DNA of 28,699 nucleotides from DUAL01 sp964452095 (GTDB lineage: Bacteria; Bacteroidota; Bacteroidia; Flavobacteriales; BACL11), in assembly GCA_964452095.1 (NCBI GenBank), contig CAYVKX010000015.1, positions 1 to 28,699 on the forward strand. Direction: 5' to 3'. Numbering within the stretch: the first letter of the stretch is position 1; each line of letters starts with the position of its first letter. The notes beneath the pieces were generated by a model that saw only the letters and a list, made by a program, of their open reading frames with translations, had not been told where the DNA came from and did no database searches. The position numbers and the translations under genes are program-made. This document shows positions 24,905 to 28,699 of this stretch, in pieces.

Positions 24905-26104
24905 TTACATGATTAAATTTAGATTCTTATAGGGCAAGTCAAACATTTTTCCAAGCACAGCATTAGTAAGATTTCCTCTATAAACATAAACCCCATCTCG
25001 CAAGCCAGCATCTCTTATCAGCAAGTCCTCAACCCCACCGGAAATTCCCATTTGTAAAAGAGTGGGCGATAATATATTACTAATTGCAAAAGATGCAGTA
25101 CGCGATACTCTTGATGAGATATTTGGCACACAATAATGCACTACATCATATTTTCTGAAAGTCGGCTTTTTATGATTAGTAACTTCTGAGGATTCAAAAC
25201 ATCCTCCCTGATCGATACTTACATCTACAATTACAGCTCCTTTTTTCATTTTCTTCACCATTTCTTCACTTACCACACAAGGCGTTCTGCCTTCATCAGC
25301 CCTTAATGCACCAATCACAACATCTGCTCTCATTAGTGCTTTTTGCAATGCTTTTGGTTGCAAAATAGAAGTGCTAACTCTTTGAGGAGTAATCTCTTGT
25401 AATCTTCTGAGTTTTGTAATTGAGCTGTCAAAAACCCGAATTGAAGCTCCTAATCCTAGTGCAGTTCTTGTAGCAAATTCTCCTACAGTTCCGGCTCCAA
25501 GCACTACTATTTCAGTTGGAGAAATTCCACTTACCCCTCCAAGCATCAATCCTTTTCCTGAATTTACATTACTTAAATATTCTGCTGCAATCAAAATTGC
25601 TGTATTTCCTGCAATTTCACTAATACTTCTTATTAGAGAAAGAATCCCGTTTTCATCTTTTATATATTCGTAAGCAAGAGCAGTAATTCCACTTTTTAGT
25701 AATAAATTGATGTATTTTTCATCAATAGTAGTGAGTTGCAAAGCAGAAATAAGCGTTTGCCCTTTTTGCATCATTTTTATTTCTTTAGAAGTAGGGGGCT
25801 CTATTTTTAAGATAATATCTGCTTTGTAGACATCTTCTGTGTTGTAAGCGATTTTTGCCCCAGAATCAGAATAATTTTCATCTGTAAAATTGGCATTAAT
25901 TCCTGCCCCTTTTTCCGCAACAATTTTATGCCCGTTACTTACCAAAAGTGCTACCGCATCTGGCGACAAGCTAACTCTATTTTCCTGATAAGAAACCTCT
26001 TTTGGAATTCCTATATATAAGGATTGAAAATTCTTTTTTACCGCTAACATCTCCTCTTGTGGCATTAAGCCAGCAAATGTTGCTATGTTTTTACTTCTTT
26101 TCAT
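24905..26104 (-). CDS. ald: Alanine dehydrogenase
   Basis: Catalyses reversible NAD-dependent deamination of alanine to pyruvate and ammonia. The 399 residues begin with the Bacteroidota-type extension (GLMPQEEMLAV) before the conserved IGIPKEVSYQENRVSLSP. Further motifs are HKIVAEKGAG, KIEPPT in the position of the usual KxKEP, and the Rossmann VVLGAGTVGEFAT at about 200. VDVSIDQGGCFESS and HYCVPNISSRVSRTAS close the family pattern. The gene's ATG overlaps the tsaE stop in ATGA, so the two are translationally coupled. The substrate could in principle be a related amino acid, but the motifs favour alanine. Confidence 0.92.
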   Translation of the reverse strand: MKRSKNIATFAGLMPQEEMLAVKKNFQSLYIGIPKEVSYQENRVSLSPDAVALLVSNGHKIVAEKGAGINANFTDENYSDSGAKIAYNTEDVYKADIILKIEPPTSKEIKMMQKGQTLISALQLTTIDEKYINLLLKSGITALAYEYIKDENGILSLIRSISEIAGNTAILIAAEYLSNVNSGKGLMLGGVSGISPTEIVVLGAGTVGEFATRTALGLGASIRVFDSSITKLRRLQEITPQRVSTSILQPKALQKALMRADVVIGALRADEGRTPCVVSEEMVKKMKKGAVIVDVSIDQGGCFESSEVTNHKKPTFRKYDVVHYCVPNISSRVSRTASFAISNILSPTLLQMGISGGVEDLLIRDAGLRDGVYVYRGNLTNAVLGKMFDLPYKNLNLIM

Positions 26105-26523
26105 GATGCATTTACTTTAATTATTCTACTTTCTTTATTTGTTGTGATACTTATTTCTACTTTATTTCCGTCCAATAATCCGTTTGCTTTTTCTGGCCAT
26201 TCTATAAAACAATAATTTCCAGAATCCAGATACTCTTCTAATCCTAAATCGTATAATTCTTCCTTTTTTTCTATTCTGTAAAAATCAAAATGATACAAAG
26301 ATTCTCCATTTTTATTTTTGTACTCATTTACCACCGAAAAAGTCGGACTACTCACAATATCTTCTACATTTAGCGCCTTACAAACGGCTTTTATCAGAGT
26401 AGTTTTTCCCGCTCCCATCTTTCCGAAAAATACAATTTTTTTTTCACTTGCAAAAACTTCAATGAGTTGATTTGCAATTTCATCTAAATCTTCTAGCTTT
26501 TTTGCAACAAATGTATTGCTCAT
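26101..26523 (-). CDS. tsaE: tRNA threonylcarbamoyladenosine biosynthesis ATPase TsaE
   Basis: TsaE is the ATPase that cycles the TsaB-TsaD complex in the making of t6A37 on ANN-reading tRNAs. The 140 residues contain Walker A GKMGAGKT (34-41), the family block VSSPTFSVVNEY, and YHFDFYRIEKKEELYDLGLEEY, ending CFIEWPEKA. All key positions look intact and the length is normal. The start lies one base after the porX stop, and the stop overlaps the ald start by 4 bases. Confidence 0.96.
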   Translation of the reverse strand: MSNTFVAKKLEDLDEIANQLIEVFASEKKIVFFGKMGAGKTTLIKAVCKALNVEDIVSSPTFSVVNEYKNKNGESLYHFDFYRIEKKEELYDLGLEEYLDSGNYCFIEWPEKANGLLDGNKVEISITTNKESRIIKVNAS

Positions 26524-26524
26524 T

Positions 26525-28069
26525 TTACCTTGCTTCTAATGTAATAATTGGAATAAGAATTTCCTCTAATGATATACCTCCATGCTGAAAAGTATCTTTA
26601 AAATACTTCACAAACTGATTGTAATTATTCTGATACACAAAGTACATATCCTCTTTAGCAAAGATGTATTTTGTGCTCACATTTTGTTGAGGCAAATAAT
26701 ATTCTGAGGGCTTATCTATCACCAAAACATCCGACTCAATATAGTTTAAGTTTTTACCTTGTTTGTAGCGCAAATTAGAATTCACATTTCTATCGCCAAT
26801 TACTTTTGATGGCTGTTTCACATTTATAGTTCCATGATCAGTAGTAATTATCATTTTCGCTCCTTGTTTTGCTATTTGCTTCATAATATCTCTAAGGGGA
26901 GAGTGTTCAAACCAAGAAGCTGTAAGCGAACGATAAGCCGAATCATCTTCCGCTAATTCCTTGATTACTTTCATGTCGGTTCTGGCGTGAGAGAGCATAT
27001 CCACAAAATTATACACAATTACATTTAAGTTATTGTGCTTCATATTTCCAACATGCCCAATCACTTTTTTTCCATAATCGATATTTGTAATTTTCGAATA
27101 ACTAATTTTTGCATCTGCTTTTCCCAATCTTTGTAATTGGTCTTTCAAAAAATCCTCCTCAAACATATTTTTTCCGCCTTCATCCTCATCATTTTTCCAT
27201 TTCCCTGGAAATCTTTTTTCCATTTCGGAAGGTAACATGCCAGAAAAAATTGCATTTCTAGAATACTGAGTAGCGGTGGGCAAAATACTATAATAAATCT
27301 CCTCTTTTTTTACTCTAAAATCACTTAAAATCATTGGTTCAATAATTTTCCATTGGTCGTATCTCAAATTATCAATCAAGATAAAATACAAAGGTTTGCC
27401 GTCCTCCAAAAGTGGAATTACTTTTTTTCGAATCAAATTATGCGACATCAAAGGAGCCTGCTGCCCATTTATCCAACTTTTATAATTTTCTTTTACAAAG
27501 CGAAAAAATTGCGTATTTGCTTCTTGTTTTTGCATAGATAAAATTTCTTCTACACTTTCTTCTCCCGATTTTTCTATTTCCAATTCCCAAAAAGTAAGTT
27601 TTTTAAATATATCAACCCACTGCTGCTTATCCAATTTCTCTGATAAACTCATGCCTATATTTCGGAATTCTTGTTGGTAATTCATGGTAGTTCTCTCCCC
27701 TACCAACCTTTTGCTGTCAATATTCTTTTTTATGGAAAGCAGTATTTGATTTGGATTTACTGGCTTAATCAAATAATCAGAAATTTTAGAGCCAATTGCC
27801 TCCTCCATTATACTTTCTTCCTCACTCTTTGTAATCATAATAATTGGAATATTAGGACGAATTGCTTTCATTTTCACAAGCGTTTCCAATCCTGTAAACC
27901 CTGGCATATTTTCATCTAAAAACACTAAATCGAAAGTACTTTCATTGAATCTATCCAATGCCTCATCCCCACTTTTAGCCGTTACCATAGTGTAGCCCTT
28001 TTGCTCCAAAAATATTATGTGAGGTTTCAAAATATCTATCTCATCATCTGCCCAAAGTATTCGTATCAT
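26525..28069 (-). CDS. porX: PorX: response regulator with PglZ domain (type IX secretion control)
   Basis: A 514-residue two-domain protein. The receiver domain (1-120) has the acidic pocket Asp8/Asp9, phospho-acceptor Asp52 in FLDENMP, Thr80 and Lys102. A helical linker (about 130-220) follows, then a PglZ domain of the alkaline-phosphatase superfamily with LIDNLRYDQW (Asp233), PTATQYSRN (264-272), NFVDMLSHAR and TTDHG (Asp411, His412). The full set of metal and nucleophile residues suggests an active phosphodiesterase. PorX proteins, paired with histidine kinase PorY, control T9SS gene expression and have been shown in Porphyromonas to have a zinc-dependent phosphodiesterase activity. No T9SS genes lie in this window. 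It heads the minus-strand run and diverges from the HD gene. Confidence 0.95.
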   Translation of the reverse strand: MIRILWADDEIDILKPHIIFLEQKGYTMVTAKSGDEALDRFNESTFDLVFLDENMPGFTGLETLVKMKAIRPNIPIIMITKSEEESIMEEAIGSKISDYLIKPVNPNQILLSIKKNIDSKRLVGERTTMNYQQEFRNIGMSLSEKLDKQQWVDIFKKLTFWELEIEKSGEESVEEILSMQKQEANTQFFRFVKENYKSWINGQQAPLMSHNLIRKKVIPLLEDGKPLYFILIDNLRYDQWKIIEPMILSDFRVKKEEIYYSILPTATQYSRNAIFSGMLPSEMEKRFPGKWKNDEDEGGKNMFEEDFLKDQLQRLGKADAKISYSKITNIDYGKKVIGHVGNMKHNNLNVIVYNFVDMLSHARTDMKVIKELAEDDSAYRSLTASWFEHSPLRDIMKQIAKQGAKMIITTDHGTINVKQPSKVIGDRNVNSNLRYKQGKNLNYIESDVLVIDKPSEYYLPQQNVSTKYIFAKEDMYFVYQNNYNQFVKYFKDTFQHGGISLEEILIPIITLEAR

Positions 28070-28122
28070 ATTTTATTGCTTTTAGTTTTACAAAAATTAA
28101 AAAAAATCCGTTATTTGCCTAT

Positions 28123-28699
28123 ATGCTTTCAAGAAAAAAAGACAAAATTATAAACGACCCAATTTACGGTTTCGTACATTTAGAAAAAGGAATTATTCTT
28201 GACCTTATTGAACATCCATTTTTCCAAAGATTAAGAAGAATTTCGCAATTAGGACTTTCCTATTTGGTGTATCCTGGCGCTTACCATACTCGTTTTCATC
28301 ATGCTATTGGTTGTGTATTTTTAATGAATAAAGCCATTGATCAATTAAGAAAAAAAGGTCAAAAAATAACCGGCAAAGAAGCTGAAGCGGTTTGCATTGC
28401 TATTTTATTGCATGATATTGGGCATGGGCCTTTTTCGCATGCTTTAGAAAAGAGTATAGTTAATAACATCAATCACGAAATAATTTCTTTGCTTTTTATG
28501 GAAGAACTCAATAAGGAATTTGGTGGAAAATTATCATTAGCTATTCAAATTTTTAAAGATGAGTACAAAAAGAAATTTTTGCACCAGTTAGTTTCTAGTC
28601 AATTGGATATGGATAGATTAGATTACTTGAAAAGAGACAGCTTTTATTCGGGTGTGCAAGAGGGGGTAATTGGTACAGAACGAATAATAAATATGCTGA
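28123..28699 (+). CDS. HD-domain phosphohydrolase, N-terminal part
   Basis: The frame opens with ATG at 28123 and is still open at the right edge; 192 residues are visible. The start KIINDPIYGFVHLEKG is typical of the dNTPase/SAMHD1-like HD family of Bacteroidota. HTRFHHAIG supplies the first metal-binding His (about 59-60), LLHDIGHGPFSHALE the HD pair (His97, Asp98), and SQLDMDRLDYLKRDS the later acidic residues. The likely activity is nucleotide triphosphohydrolase, but the exact substrate is unknown. Bacteroidota often place lpxD after this gene and porX before it on the other strand; the second is true here and the first cannot be seen. The 53-base gap to porX must hold both promoters. 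Confidence 0.92.
   Translation, partial: MLSRKKDKIINDPIYGFVHLEKGIILDLIEHPFFQRLRRISQLGLSYLVYPGAYHTRFHHAIGCVFLMNKAIDQLRKKGQKITGKEAEAVCIAILLHDIGHGPFSHALEKSIVNNINHEIISLLFMEELNKEFGGKLSLAIQIFKDEYKKKFLHQLVSSQLDMDRLDYLKRDSFYSGVQEGVIGTERIINML

Noticed and set aside
28070..28122. A full consensus promoter for the HD gene at TTATTTG
   Set aside because: The TA is two bases too close to TTTG for the TAnnTTTG pattern, so I did not call it.
1..28699. CRISPR arrays, transposases, phage genes, tRNA and rRNA genes
   Set aside because: I looked for direct-repeat arrays, transposase-like frames, phage structural genes and tRNA-like folds and found none.

Overview
This window reads as a stretch of ordinary chromosome from a low-GC Bacteroidota bacterium, most likely Flavobacteriales or a close relative. 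The signs are several TAnnTTTG-type promoter boxes, weak Shine-Dalgarno signals, very A/T-rich codon use, Bacteroidota-type lipoproteins, the type IX secretion regulator PorX, a DUF3822 protein next to rsmD and coaD, and the gene order Nudix / pyrE / SRPBCC / birA / rsfS / ftsH / cdsA / psd. I see no phage, insertion sequence, CRISPR array, tRNA or rRNA. No gene-free stretch exceeds about 150 bases.

Layout. 1-5609 (+): the tail of an NlpC/P60 peptidase, rarA, a large unknown lipoprotein coupled to a DUF5723-like envelope protein, and kdsA. 5604-8977 (-): a PlsC-like acyltransferase, purL and a small protein often mislabelled as an ABC ATPase. 9066-12757 (+): a membrane-anchored unknown, DUF3822, rsmD, coaD and a TlpA-like thioredoxin lipoprotein. 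12762-15767 is the most irregular part: the C-terminal remnant of a sulfatase on the minus strand, a glycosyltransferase-like gene with a C-terminal membrane anchor on the plus strand, then an intact LTA-synthase-like sulfatase on the minus strand. 15760-21888: a Nudix hydrolase and pyrE that diverge from one shared CATG, an SRPBCC-like protein, birA, then rsfS-ftsH-DUF2007-cdsA-psd. 21981-24454 (+): a secreted Cys/Lys-rich protein with a terminator, an O-methyltransferase and proline dehydrogenase. 24451-28069 (-): porX-tsaE-ald-DUF4258. From 28123 (+): the start of an HD phosphohydrolase that runs out of the window.

How the genes work together. Most are housekeeping: recombination repair (rarA), Kdo for LPS (kdsA), purines and pyrimidines (purL, pyrE), CoA and biotin attachment (coaD, birA), ribosome maturation and silencing (rsmD, rsfS), tRNA t6A modification (tsaE), phospholipids (PlsC-like, cdsA, psd), membrane quality control (ftsH) and amino acid catabolism (proline dehydrogenase, ald). 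Envelope biology recurs: two lipoproteins, a beta-rich outer-membrane candidate, a sulfatase, a glycosyltransferase candidate and PorX.

I do not see a clear new multi-gene defence or metabolic system. The observations most worth checking are the sulfatase remnant beside its intact paralogue with the glycosyltransferase-like gene between them, the shared CATG start with a probably leaderless pyrE, the leaderless lipoprotein gene, and the Cys/Lys-rich secreted protein.
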